64,000 bases of DNA from an uncultured Roseateles sp. (GTDB lineage Bacteria > Pseudomonadota > Gammaproteobacteria > Burkholderiales > Burkholderiaceae_C), in contig NZ_CAJYPS010000027.1 in the NCBI RefSeq assembly GCF_913777145.1, positions 62,001 through 126,000 on the forward strand. Reading direction: 5' to 3'. Position 1 is the first letter of the stretch; every line of letters begins with the position of its first letter. The notes under the pieces were generated by a model. It saw nothing but the letters and a program-made list of their open reading frames with translations, had not been told where the DNA came from and did no database searches. Shown piece after piece: positions 46,069 to 54,798 of the stretch. A program made the translations under genes and the position numbers.

Positions 46069-46134
46069 GGAGTGGCGGACAGACTGCAGGCAGGGGCGCT
46101 CAGGCGCCCTGCCCCAAGCACCCCAGGAGCCCGC

Positions 46135-46779
46135 ATGTCTGTCACCTCCCTGCCCCTCAAACCGCTGGCGGCCGCGCTGCTGAGCCTGGCGGCCGCCACG
46201 GCCCAGGCCGATGTGGGCCTGTTCAGCACCGGCCTGGACGCCAGTGGCAACGTGCTGGCCATAGGTGCGGTCGACCCGCACTACCAGCTGATCGACGGCA
46301 CGCCGGTCTACGGCGTGAACGACGCGGCCGGCTTCCCCGGCTACTGGCTGGCGCCCAGCAGCAGCTCCAAATGGATCACCGTGCAGGTGGACGGCGGCGG
46401 CTACGCGGCCGACCTGGGCGCGGGCGCGACCTTCGTCTTTCGCACCCAGTTCGACCTCAGCGGCTACGACACGGCCTCCGCCTCGCTGGATGGCCAGGTG
46501 ACGGCCGACAACCAGGTGGTGGACGTGCTGCTGAACGGCCAGAGCCTGGGCGTGAGCTGGGGCAGCTACAGCAGCTTCGCCAGCTTCGTCGCCAGTAGCG
46601 GCTTCGTGGCCGGCATCAACACGCTGGACTTCATCGTCGAGAACTACAGCGGCCCCACCGGCCTGCGCACCGAGCTGAGCGGCCACTTCACCGCGCTGCC
46701 GGTGCCCGAGCCCGCCTCGCTGCTGCTGCTGAGCGCGGGCCTGGCCGGCCTGGCGCTGCGCCGCCGCCGCGCGGGCTGA
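46135..46779 (+). CDS. PEP-CTERM sorting-domain protein
   Basis: A 214-residue exported protein: signal peptide (ending ATAQA-DVG), a beta-rich body with repeated Gly/Ser/Asp segments (DGQVTADNQVVDVLLNGQSLG, a choice-of-anchor-like fold), and the PEP-CTERM tail VPEPASLLLLSAGLAGLALRRRR. The tail is the substrate of exosortase, which attaches such proteins during exopolysaccharide-linked export; no exosortase gene is in this window. Five bp separate it from the convergent LysR gene. Confidence 0.9.
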   Translation: MSVTSLPLKPLAAALLSLAAATAQADVGLFSTGLDASGNVLAIGAVDPHYQLIDGTPVYGVNDAAGFPGYWLAPSSSSKWITVQVDGGGYAADLGAGATFVFRTQFDLSGYDTASASLDGQVTADNQVVDVLLNGQSLGVSWGSYSSFASFVASSGFVAGINTLDFIVENYSGPTGLRTELSGHFTALPVPEPASLLLLSAGLAGLALRRRRAG

Positions 46780-46784
46780 GGTCG

Positions 46785-47690
46785 TCAGCCCGGCTCGGCC
46801 GCCAGCCGGCGCACAAGTGCCAGCAGCGTGGCCGTGGGGCCGGGCAGCGCATTGCGCCGCCACACCAGCGTCATCGGCGCATGCAGGGCCGGCTTGGCGG
46901 CGAGCTCGCGGTAGGCGATCGCATGCGCATGCACGCCGCGCATGGAAGCCGGCACCACCGAAATGCCGGCGCCCGCGGCCACCAGGTTGAGGTTGGTCAG
47001 CATGCGCGGCACCTCGGCCGCGATGCGCGGCTCGAAGCCGGCCTCGCGGCAGCGCTGCAGCAGCTCCGCGTACAGGCCCGGCGCACCGGGGCGGCGCACG
47101 AGGATGAAGCGCTCGTCGCGCAGCAGCGCCACCGGCACGGGCTCGCCCTCCGCACCGGCCAGCGGGTGGTCCAGCGGCAGCACCAGCAGCACCGGCTCGT
47201 CGAACAGGGTCTCGAAGTCCAGGCCCTCGGGCCGCGCCACCGGCACGCGCAGAAAGCCGCAGTGCAGGCGCCCGGCCTGCAGCGCCTCGGTCAGCTCCGC
47301 CGCATTGCACTCCGACAGCTCCAGCGCGATGTCCGGATGCAGGCGCCGGCAGGCGCTCAGCACCCGCGGCACAAAGGCATGGGCTGCGGCCGAACTGGTA
47401 AAGCCCAGCGCCAGCGGCCCGCGCTGGCCGGCCGCAAACAGCGCCATGCGCTGCTGCAGCGCGGCCGCACCCTCCACCAAGCCACGTGCGTCGGACTGCA
47501 GCAGCCGGCCCGCCTCGGTCAGCGCCACGCCGCGCGCATGGCGCTCGAACAGCACCAGCCCCAGCTCGGTCTCCAGCGCCTTGATCTGCTGGCTCAGCGG
47601 CGGCTGCTGCAGGCCCAGGCGCTCGGCGGCGCGGGTGATGTGGCCGGCCTCGGCCACCGCGAGAAAGTAGCGCAGCTGTCGCAAATCCAT
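46785..47690 (-). CDS. LysR-family transcriptional regulator (CatR/BenM-like)
   Basis: A 301-residue regulator beginning MDLRQLRYFLAVAEAGHITRAAERLGLQQPPLSQQIKALE, the N-terminus typical of CatR/BenM/AlsR-type LysR proteins, with a substrate-binding domain from about residue 90. It is divergent from the PEP-CTERM SGNH gene, with two CATATG palindromes just upstream of its start (47689-47705), which may form part of its own operator. It may control the divergent gene. Confidence 0.92.
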   Translation of the reverse strand: MDLRQLRYFLAVAEAGHITRAAERLGLQQPPLSQQIKALETELGLVLFERHARGVALTEAGRLLQSDARGLVEGAAALQQRMALFAAGQRGPLALGFTSSAAAHAFVPRVLSACRRLHPDIALELSECNAAELTEALQAGRLHCGFLRVPVARPEGLDFETLFDEPVLLVLPLDHPLAGAEGEPVPVALLRDERFILVRRPGAPGLYAELLQRCREAGFEPRIAAEVPRMLTNLNLVAAGAGISVVPASMRGVHAHAIAYRELAAKPALHAPMTLVWRRNALPGPTATLLALVRRLAAEPG

Positions 47691-47802
47691 ATGCGCAGCA
47701 TATGCAAATAGCGGTCTTCAGATATTTGACGACTGCAAGACCCGGCCCTACCGTGCGGGTCTCCGCGCCTGGGACGCGGGCACACCACAAAAGGAGACGT
47801 TC

Positions 47803-49029
47803 ATGCACCGCCTGCTCGGCCTCACACTGGCCGCCCTGCTGCAAGTGACCACCCAGGCCGCCCACGCGGCCGACCCGGTCAAGATCCTGTTCGTCGGCAA
47901 CAGCTACACCTTCGGCCGGGTCGATCCGGTGATGAGCTACAACGCCGCCAACGTGCACGACCTGACCGCCGGCTTCTGGGCCGCCAACCCCAGCGGCACC
48001 AATGCCTGGGAACCCCATCCCTGGGGCGGCGTGCCCGGCATCTTCAAGAAGATGACCGACGAGGCGGGGCTGAACTACGACGTGTCGCTGTCCACCCGCA
48101 ACGCGGCCTCGCTGCGTGGCCAGTTCCTCAACACGGCCAACAGCACCTGGGACCTGCGCGGCAATGTCGCCAGCCAGACCTGGGACAAGGTGGTGCTGCA
48201 GGAGCAGAGCGACGCCGCCCTGCCCGCCGGCAAGGGCAAAAACGCCAACCTCGCGGCCTTCAACGCCTACGCGGACAAGTTCGAGAACTTCATCCACCAG
48301 GGTGCGGCCCAGAGCTACACCGAGACCCAGCTCTACGGCGGCCTGGCCGCCTGCATGGCCACCGGCCTGTCGCAGGCCAGCTGCAACACGGTGCGCAACA
48401 TCCCGGCCAACCCGAACGCCAGCGCCGCCACCCAGGTCTACCTGGAGCAGACCTGGGCGCGGCCCGACATGGTGGAGGCCCACAAGATCACCACGCCCGA
48501 CACCAGCAGCCCCGACGGCAGCCCCATCGTCGACACCAGCAGCGCCGGTGGCGCCGCGACGCTGTACTACGGCAGCCTGGCCGCGATGACGGCCGACCTG
48601 CACAGCTCCTTCTACGCCAAGGCCACCAGCAACCCGGCCTTTGCCGGCGTGGTGCCGGTGGGCGACGCCTTCCAGCGCGCGGTGGACCAGGGCCTGGCCG
48701 CGGGCAGCGGCTTCTACGGTGCCGACGGCACCTGGATCACGCCGGCCGCCGGGCTGGACCTGTGGTGGAAGGACCGCCTGCACGCAAGCAAGTACGGCTC
48801 CTACCTGTCCGCGCTGATGCTGTTCGGCAGCATCACCGGGCTGGACCCGCTGTCGCTGGGCAGCGCCGAGCAGGCCGCGGCCGACCTGGGCATCGGCGCC
48901 GACACCGCGCTGGCCCTGCAACAGATTGCCAGCCAGCAACTGGGCTTCACGACGCCGGTGCCCGAGCCGCAGACGCTGGCCCTGCTGCTGGCCGGCCTGG
49001 GCGTGGTCGCGGTGCGCGTGCGCCGCTGA
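47803..49029 (+). CDS. PEP-CTERM SGNH-like hydrolase
   Basis: A 408-residue exported protein: signal peptide (cleavage AHA-ADP), an SGNH/GDSL-like domain with the nucleophile in ILFVGNSYTFGRVDP, an oxyanion Gln/Asn region (VVLQEQSDAALP), and the late Asp-His in WWKDRLHASKYGSYL, then a PEP-CTERM tail (VPEPQTLALLLAGLGVVAVRVRR). Esterase activity towards carbohydrate or lipid esters is likely. AAAGGAG lies upstream of the ATG. Divergent from LysR. Confidence 0.88.
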   Translation: MHRLLGLTLAALLQVTTQAAHAADPVKILFVGNSYTFGRVDPVMSYNAANVHDLTAGFWAANPSGTNAWEPHPWGGVPGIFKKMTDEAGLNYDVSLSTRNAASLRGQFLNTANSTWDLRGNVASQTWDKVVLQEQSDAALPAGKGKNANLAAFNAYADKFENFIHQGAAQSYTETQLYGGLAACMATGLSQASCNTVRNIPANPNASAATQVYLEQTWARPDMVEAHKITTPDTSSPDGSPIVDTSSAGGAATLYYGSLAAMTADLHSSFYAKATSNPAFAGVVPVGDAFQRAVDQGLAAGSGFYGADGTWITPAAGLDLWWKDRLHASKYGSYLSALMLFGSITGLDPLSLGSAEQAAADLGIGADTALALQQIASQQLGFTTPVPEPQTLALLLAGLGVVAVRVRR

Positions 49030-49033
49030 AGCC

Positions 49034-50167
49034 TCAGCCCTGGAAGGCGCCCGGGTGGCGCGCCGGGACGGCCAGCGCCACGCTGGTGTGCGGATGGCGG
49101 TATTCGCGCGTGGGCCTGAGTGCCAGACCGCCGCCTTCACCCGCGTCTGCCGCGCGGCCACGCAGCGCCGAGTCCGGCCGCAGCCGGTAGTCGTCGCGCG
49201 CCGCGCGCACGAACTCGTCCAGGTCCACGTTGAAATTGGCGCGCCGCGTCCAGTAGCCGTCGGCCGCCAATGGCGGCCCGCCCACCAGCAGGTTGTTGCC
49301 CAGCACCACCTCGGTCTGCGGCGCGGCCACGCGCAGCCACACGCCGCCGCGCGGCCGCAGGTCCACCAGCGTGTTGTTGACCAGGTAGAGCGCCTGCCGG
49401 CCGGCGCTGGTGCCCTCGCTGCCCACCGAGATCACATGGGGGTTCTCGGTCGTGGAGCTCTGCTGTATCAGGTTGCCCATCACCACCGCCACGCCGCCGT
49501 TGGGCAGCTCCAGCTCGTAGCTGGCGCGCCCGCCGATCTCGTCGGTGAGCCGGTTGTAGAGGATGTGGTTGAGCGCCGCGCGGCTCTTCAGCAGATGGCC
49601 CAGCAGGCCATGGTGAAAGTAGCTGCCGCTGACCGCCAGCCGCGCGATCGCGCCCACGTAGAGATTGTGCGTGCGGCCATCGCGCAGCAGGATGGGGCCG
49701 AACTCGCAGTCGACGATGTCCAGCTCCACGCTCGCATCGTTGCTGCTCAGCAGGCCGTTCTCGTTGTCACGAAAGCCGCAGTCCACCAGCGTCAGCGAAC
49801 CGGCCTCCAGCCGCACGCCGGCGCCATTGCGGTCGGGCACGGTACAGCCGGTGAAGTCGAAGCCCTCGATGCGCTGGCGCTGGCCACGCATCACGAACAG
49901 GCCCTTGCCCTGCGCATGGGCCCCCGCCGCGATCAGCGTGACCCGCCCGCCGACCGCGCGCAGGGTCAGGTCGTGCTGGGGCCAGACCGCCACGTCACCG
50001 ACATAGTCGCCCGCGTCCACCTCGACCAGCATGCCGTCGCGCGCCTCGCGCGCCGCTGCGGCCAGGCTCTTGCAGGCGCGTTGCGGCCCCACCCGCAGCA
50101 CCGGCCGGGCCTGGGCCGCCCAGGGCCAGCCGGCCGCGGCCAGCAGCAGCGCACGTCGCCCTGGCAT
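49034..50167 (-). CDS. Secreted right-handed beta-helix protein
   Basis: A 377-residue protein with an N-terminal signal peptide (MPGRRALLLAAAGWPWAAQA) and successive short beta-strand turns typical of a parallel beta-helix (LFVMRGQRQRIEGFDFTGC, GAGVRLEAGSLTLVDCGFRDNENG, NNTLVDLRPRGG). No catalytic motif is clear; polysaccharide lyase, epimerase or adhesin roles are possible. It is convergent with the SGNH gene (4 bp). Confidence 0.82.
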   Translation of the reverse strand: MPGRRALLLAAAGWPWAAQARPVLRVGPQRACKSLAAAAREARDGMLVEVDAGDYVGDVAVWPQHDLTLRAVGGRVTLIAAGAHAQGKGLFVMRGQRQRIEGFDFTGCTVPDRNGAGVRLEAGSLTLVDCGFRDNENGLLSSNDASVELDIVDCEFGPILLRDGRTHNLYVGAIARLAVSGSYFHHGLLGHLLKSRAALNHILYNRLTDEIGGRASYELELPNGGVAVVMGNLIQQSSTTENPHVISVGSEGTSAGRQALYLVNNTLVDLRPRGGVWLRVAAPQTEVVLGNNLLVGGPPLAADGYWTRRANFNVDLDEFVRAARDDYRLRPDSALRGRAADAGEGGGLALRPTREYRHPHTSVALAVPARHPGAFQG

Positions 50168-50174
50168 CAAGGAC

Positions 50175-50750
50175 TCAAGCCTTGCGCGACATCTTGGCCT
50201 TGAACCACTCGCGCACGCCCAGCTCGCGCGGGCCGGGCAGCAGCTCGAAGGCCTCGCCCGCCGCCAGCGTGCCGGAGCGCTTCACCGCCAGATAGAAGCC
50301 GCAGTAGCCGCTCTGCACCATCAGCTTGGCGGCCTGGGAGAAGCCCATCACCGCGTTGAACTTGAAGCAGGGCTCGCGCGGTTCGCTGACGATGAGCTCG
50401 CAGTCCGGGAAGCGCAGCACATCGCCCTGCCAGACCTGGTGCTCCTGCAGGCCCAGCAGGGTCAGGTTTTCACCCAGGCCGCCCGGCAGCAACTCGCCCG
50501 TCACCTTGGCCTGGCCGCGCACGGTGCGCCAGAACTCGTAGTGCTCCTGCGGGTAGGCATAGATCGCCTTGCCCGGCCCGCCGTGGTAGCGCGGGTCGGC
50601 CTGCTCGTCACCCGCCAGGCCCAGCTCGCCCACGGCGATGCGCCCGTCGCGGGCCTGCTTGCAGATGGCACTGCGCACCACCCCCTTGGGCGTGGACAAA
50701 TCCTGCACGGCGGCAGTGTTGACGCTAACGACTCGGATGACAGCCTCCAC
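50175..50750 (-). CDS. MOSC-domain protein (YiiM-like)
   Basis: MOSC proteins bind molybdenum cofactor or reduce N-hydroxylated compounds. The body has LAGDEQADPRYHGGPGKAIYAYPQEHYEFW, GGLGENLTLLGL and a conserved Cys in EPREPCFKFNAVMG. The start is unclear: GTG 50750 lacks a ribosome site; a GGAGG instead sits five bases before an ATC codon (50739) that would give the usual short N-terminus ending VVSVNTAAV. An ATG at 50813 is also in frame. Confidence 0.85.
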   Translation of the reverse strand: MEAVIRVVSVNTAAVQDLSTPKGVVRSAICKQARDGRIAVGELGLAGDEQADPRYHGGPGKAIYAYPQEHYEFWRTVRGQAKVTGELLPGGLGENLTLLGLQEHQVWQGDVLRFPDCELIVSEPREPCFKFNAVMGFSQAAKLMVQSGYCGFYLAVKRSGTLAAGEAFELLPGPRELGVREWFKAKMSRKA

Positions 50751-50845
50751 CAGGCACAGCAAGGCCTCGCAGTATCTGCGAGAAGACCCGCTGGGCAGGC
50801 GGCCGCGCGCCATGCACACTGGCCTGAGCAGGCTTTGACGAGGAG

Positions 50846-52657
50846 ATGCATTTGCCTTTCGTGACCCCCCGCCAGCTGCGGCGCGACTACGACGTCATCG
50901 TCGTCGGCTCGGGCGCAGGCGGCGGCCAGACCGCCTACACGCTCGCAATGGATGGCGTGCGCGTGCTGATGCTGGAAGCCGGCCGCCATTACGACCCGGC
51001 GCGCGAGACGCCCATGTTCCAGACCAATGCCGACGCGCCGCTGCGCGGCGCCGGCACGCCGGACAAGCCCTTCGGCTTCTACGACGCCACCGTGGACGGC
51101 GGCTGGCAGGTGCCCGGCGAGCCCTACACCCAGGCGAGCAGAGACGAAACGCAGCGCTTCGACTGGTGGCGCGCGCGCATGCTGGGCGGCCGCACCAACC
51201 ACTGGGGCCGCATCTCGCTGCGCAACGGGCCCTACGACTTCAAGCCCCGCAGCCGCGACGGCCTGGGCTTGGACTGGCCCATCGCCTATGAAGACCTGGC
51301 CCCCTACTACGACAAGGTCGAGATGCTGGTGGGCATCTACGGCAGCAACGAGGGGCTGGAGAACACGCCCGACTCGCCCGAGGGCGTGCTGCTGCCGCCG
51401 CCCAAGGCGCGCGTGGGCGAGCTGCTGGTGCAGCAGCGCGGCGCCGGCCTGGGCGTGCCGGTCGTGCCCATCCATCGCGCGGTGCTGACCCGGCCGCTGG
51501 ACCACAAGACGCTGCCCGCCCGGCTGCACCCGGGCAACCCCACGGCCCAGCGCATCCTGGTGGCCGACATGCAGCGCCGCGCCGCCTGCTTCTGGGCCAC
51601 GCCCTGCGGCCGCGGCTGCTCGATACGCGCGACCTATCAATCCACCGCGGTACACCTGCCGCCCGCTCTGGACACCGGCAAGCTGGACATCGTCTGCGAC
51701 GCGATGGCCTACGAGGTGGTGCTGGGCCGTAACGGCAAGGCCCGTGGCGTGCGCTTCGTCGACCGCCGCACCGGCCGCCACGAGGAGGCGCAGGCGCGCG
51801 TGGTGGTGCTGGCCGCCAGCGCGGCCGAGACCGCACGCCTGCTGCTGAACAGCAAGTCCGCCAGCTTCCCCGACGGCCTGGCCAACTCCAGCGGCAAGGT
51901 GGGCCGCTACCTGATGGACACCGTGGGCTCGGACCTGGTGGGCCAGATCCCGCTGCTGGAGAACCTGCCGCCCCACAACGAGGACGGCGCCGGCGGCTCC
52001 CACCTGTACGCGCCCTGGTGGCTGTACGGCCCCCAGCTCAAGGGCGAACTGGGCTTTGCCCGCGGCTATCACATCGAGCTGGGCACCGGCCGGCGCATGC
52101 CCGGCATGAGCACGGGCGCGGGCCTGCAGTGGCTCAACGGCGGCGGCAACTACGGCGCGAAGTTCAAGCAGGACGTGCGCCGCTACTACGGCTCCTTCGT
52201 GTCCTTCTCGGGTCGTGGCGAGATGATTCCCAACGAGCAGTCCTTCTGCGAGATCGACCCCGCGGTGAAGGACCGCTGGGGCATCCCGGTGCTACGCTTT
52301 CACTGGCAGTGGAGCGAGCACGAGACCCGCCAGGCCGCCCACATGCAGAAGACCTTTGCGGCCCTCGTCGAGGCCATGGGCGGCAAGGTGCAGGGCGGGC
52401 CCGAGCTGGACGGCCGCAAGGCCATCGCCAACGGCGGCTCCATCATCCACGAGGTGGGCGGCGCCATCATGGGCGCGGACCGCCGCCACTCGGTCACCAA
52501 CCGCTGGGGCCAGACCTGGGACGTGCCCAACCTCTTCGTGGCCGACGGCGCCACCTTCGCGTCCAACGCGGACAAGAACCCCACGCTCACCATCATGGCG
52601 CTGGCCTGGCGCACCGCCGACCACATCGTCGAACGCCTGCGCCGCAAGGAGATCTGA
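50846..52657 (+). CDS. GMC-family FAD oxidoreductase
   Basis: A 603-residue flavoenzyme of the glucose-methanol-choline family. The dinucleotide motif VIVVGSGAGGGQTAYTLA (about residues 17-34), LGGRTNHWGRI, the Cys pair ATPCGRGCS and the C-terminal FVADGATFASNADKNPTLTIMALAW are visible. With the next gene encoding a gluconate-2-dehydrogenase subunit-3 protein it resembles periplasmic/cytoplasmic sugar dehydrogenases that make 3-keto or 5-keto sugars. It has no signal peptide, so export may depend on the small subunit. Confidence 0.93.
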   Translation: MHLPFVTPRQLRRDYDVIVVGSGAGGGQTAYTLAMDGVRVLMLEAGRHYDPARETPMFQTNADAPLRGAGTPDKPFGFYDATVDGGWQVPGEPYTQASRDETQRFDWWRARMLGGRTNHWGRISLRNGPYDFKPRSRDGLGLDWPIAYEDLAPYYDKVEMLVGIYGSNEGLENTPDSPEGVLLPPPKARVGELLVQQRGAGLGVPVVPIHRAVLTRPLDHKTLPARLHPGNPTAQRILVADMQRRAACFWATPCGRGCSIRATYQSTAVHLPPALDTGKLDIVCDAMAYEVVLGRNGKARGVRFVDRRTGRHEEAQARVVVLAASAAETARLLLNSKSASFPDGLANSSGKVGRYLMDTVGSDLVGQIPLLENLPPHNEDGAGGSHLYAPWWLYGPQLKGELGFARGYHIELGTGRRMPGMSTGAGLQWLNGGGNYGAKFKQDVRRYYGSFVSFSGRGEMIPNEQSFCEIDPAVKDRWGIPVLRFHWQWSEHETRQAAHMQKTFAALVEAMGGKVQGGPELDGRKAIANGGSIIHEVGGAIMGADRRHSVTNRWGQTWDVPNLFVADGATFASNADKNPTLTIMALAWRTADHIVERLRRKEI

Positions 52658-52660
52658 CCC

Positions 52661-53281
52661 ATGGACCGCCGCAGTTCCCTGCAATGGATGCTGGCAGCCA
52701 GCACGGCCGCCGGCTCGCCCGCGTTCGCCAAGCCCGCCGCCCCCGCGCCGTCCCAGGCCCGCCGCACCGCCACCGACCCCGATCTCACGCGCAGCTACCG
52801 CGCCGGCGAGCTGTGGCCGCTGAGCTTCACCGAGCGCGAGCGCCGCTGCGCCGCGGCCTTGTGCGCGCTCATCATCCCGGCCGACGAACACTCGCCCAGC
52901 GCCGCCGAGCTGCAGGTGCAGGTCTTCATCGACGAGTGGATCAGCGCGCCCTACCCCGCACAGCGCCAGGACCGCGCCACCATCCTGCAGGGCCTGGCCT
53001 GGCTGGATGGCGAATCCCAGCGCCGCTTCGGCGCCGCCTTCGCCGATGCCGCCCCGGCGCAGCAGACCCAGCTGGCCGATGCGCTGGCGGTACAGCCCCC
53101 CGCCGACCCGGCGCTGGCCGAGCCGGCACGCTTCTTCGCGCGCTTTCGCGACCTCACCGCCGGCGGCTTCTACACCACGCCCGCCGGCATGAAAGACCTG
53201 GGCTTCGTCGGCAACACGCCCAGTGCCGAATTCGCCGGCCCGCCCACGGCCGTGATCCAACTCGTGGGCCTCAAGCCATGA
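52661..53281 (+). CDS. Gluconate 2-dehydrogenase subunit 3-family protein
   Basis: A 206-residue small subunit with a Tat-like leader (MDRRSSLQWMLAASTAAGSPAFA, twin Arg). LCALIIPADEHSPSAAELQVQVFIDEWIS and GGFYTTPAGMKDLGFVGNTP match the family that partners GMC dehydrogenases and can carry them through Tat. It starts 3 bp after the large subunit and overlaps the next gene by 4 bp. No cytochrome c subunit is present. Confidence 0.92.
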   Translation: MDRRSSLQWMLAASTAAGSPAFAKPAAPAPSQARRTATDPDLTRSYRAGELWPLSFTERERRCAAALCALIIPADEHSPSAAELQVQVFIDEWISAPYPAQRQDRATILQGLAWLDGESQRRFGAAFADAAPAQQTQLADALAVQPPADPALAEPARFFARFRDLTAGGFYTTPAGMKDLGFVGNTPSAEFAGPPTAVIQLVGLKP

Positions 53282-53955
53282 ACAAACGCCAGCTGCTCCA
53301 AGCCACCCTGATCCCGCTGGCCCTGCTGGCCGGCTGCAACGCCATGACCACCACCCCGCAAGCCAACACCCTGAGCCCGGCCGAGCAGGCCGAGGGCTGG
53401 CAGCTGCTGTTCGACGGCCGGACGCTGGACGGCTGGCGCGCCAGCGACCAGCCCGGCACCTTCAGCGTGAAGGACGGCGAGATCGTCGTGCACGGCCCGC
53501 GCTCCCACCTGTTCTACGTCGGCACTGTCGCCCAGCACCGGTTCCAGGACTTCGAGCTCAGCGTGGAGCTCAAGACCTGGCCCCGGGCCAACTCCGGCGT
53601 CTACTTCCACACCGAGTGGCAGGCCGTGGGCTGGCCGGCCAAGGGCTACGAGGTGCAGGTCAACAACTCGCACAGCGACCCCAGCCGCACCGGCGGCCTG
53701 TGGGGCGTGGTGGACTATCCCGAGGTCACCGCGACGGACGGCGAATGGCAGACGCTGACCATCCGCGTGCAGGGCCAGCGCGTCATCACGCGCATCAACG
53801 GCCGCCTCATCGTGGACTACACCGAGCCGCCCAACCCGCCGCGCGCCCAGGGGCTGGAGCAACGCCTGCTGAAGGGCGGCACCTTTGCACTTCAGGGCCA
53901 TGACCCCGGCAGCGAGACCCATTTCCGCAATATCAAGGTGAGGGTGCTGCGCTGA
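53278..53955 (+). CDS. DUF1080-family lipoprotein (3-keto-disaccharide hydrolase-like)
   Basis: A 225-residue lipoprotein (lipobox LLAGC, Cys about residue 20) with a DUF1080 jelly-roll domain: GWQLLFDGRTLDGWR, SGVYFHTEWQ, KGYEVQVNNS, DGEWQTLTIRVQGQRVITRINGR. Members hydrolyse or lyse 3-keto-glycosides. Translational overlap with the dehydrogenase small subunit makes a joint pathway very likely: oxidise a glycoside, then cleave it. Confidence 0.92.
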   Translation: MNKRQLLQATLIPLALLAGCNAMTTTPQANTLSPAEQAEGWQLLFDGRTLDGWRASDQPGTFSVKDGEIVVHGPRSHLFYVGTVAQHRFQDFELSVELKTWPRANSGVYFHTEWQAVGWPAKGYEVQVNNSHSDPSRTGGLWGVVDYPEVTATDGEWQTLTIRVQGQRVITRINGRLIVDYTEPPNPPRAQGLEQRLLKGGTFALQGHDPGSETHFRNIKVRVLR

Positions 53956-53992
53956 GCCCGGACCGTTCGGTCCTGCCGTTATCGTCACGGCC

Positions 53993-54649
53993 ATGCGCCG
54001 CCTCATCCTCGTTCGCCATGGTCAAAGCCTCGCCAATGCCGGCGGGGTCACCATGGCTCATGCCGACATTCCCCTGACCGAGCTGGGCCACCGGCAGGCC
54101 GCCACGGTCGCCGAGCGGCTGCCGCCCGCGCCCAGCGAGCTGCTGAGCTCACCGTTTGTGCGCGCGCTGGACACGTCCAGGCCCTATGCCGAACGCCTGG
54201 GGCGGAGCGCCCTGCCCGTGCCCGAACTGCAGGAGCTCGATGCGCTGGACCCGGCGCTGATCGCTGGCCTCACCGGGGAGCAACGCCGCCCCATCGCCGA
54301 GGCCTACTGGGCGGACGCCGATCCGCAGCGCCGCATGGGCACGCAGGCCGAGACCTTTCAGGAGTTCGCCGCACGGGTGAGGCGCTTTCGCGAGCGGCGG
54401 ATGCCGACGCTGGGCCACGAGGCGGTCGCCTTCGGCCATGGCATCTGGATCAGCATGCTGGTCTGGCAGCTGCTGGGCTTTGGCACCCGGGACTCCAACG
54501 ACATGCGGGCCTTCCGGCGCTTCCAGCTGGGCCTGCCCATGGACAACACCGCGGTCTACTGCTTCGACGAGGTCCACGACGGCCGCTGGCTGCCTCAGGT
54601 CGGTGAGCCGGCCGGCGGCGCACCAGCCCCTCGGAACATGGCCTCATGA
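53993..54649 (+). CDS. Histidine-phosphatase superfamily protein
   Basis: A 218-residue phosphatase with the RHG motif ILVRHGQSLAN (catalytic His), second Arg in SSPFVRALDTSRPYAE and second His in VAFGHGIWIS. Typical of phosphoglycerate-mutase-like phosphatases; substrate unknown. It stands alone 37 bp after the DUF1080 gene. Confidence 0.9.
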   Translation: MRRLILVRHGQSLANAGGVTMAHADIPLTELGHRQAATVAERLPPAPSELLSSPFVRALDTSRPYAERLGRSALPVPELQELDALDPALIAGLTGEQRRPIAEAYWADADPQRRMGTQAETFQEFAARVRRFRERRMPTLGHEAVAFGHGIWISMLVWQLLGFGTRDSNDMRAFRRFQLGLPMDNTAVYCFDEVHDGRWLPQVGEPAGGAPAPRNMAS

Positions 54650-54798
54650 GCGTTTTGCATACCCCCCGCATCTCGGCGAGTTACGGCATGGTTACATTGG
54701 CCCAAGAATCGGCTCCCCAGCCGCCTTGAGTGCCATTCGGCCAGCCCCGCGCCCGTCACGGGCCTGCCCCAATCGCACTTCAATTGATTGGGAACGCC

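Noticed and set aside
44929-49161. Minus-strand open frame of over 1400 codons
   Set aside because: Covers several convincing genes on both strands and encodes compositionally biased sequence without domains.
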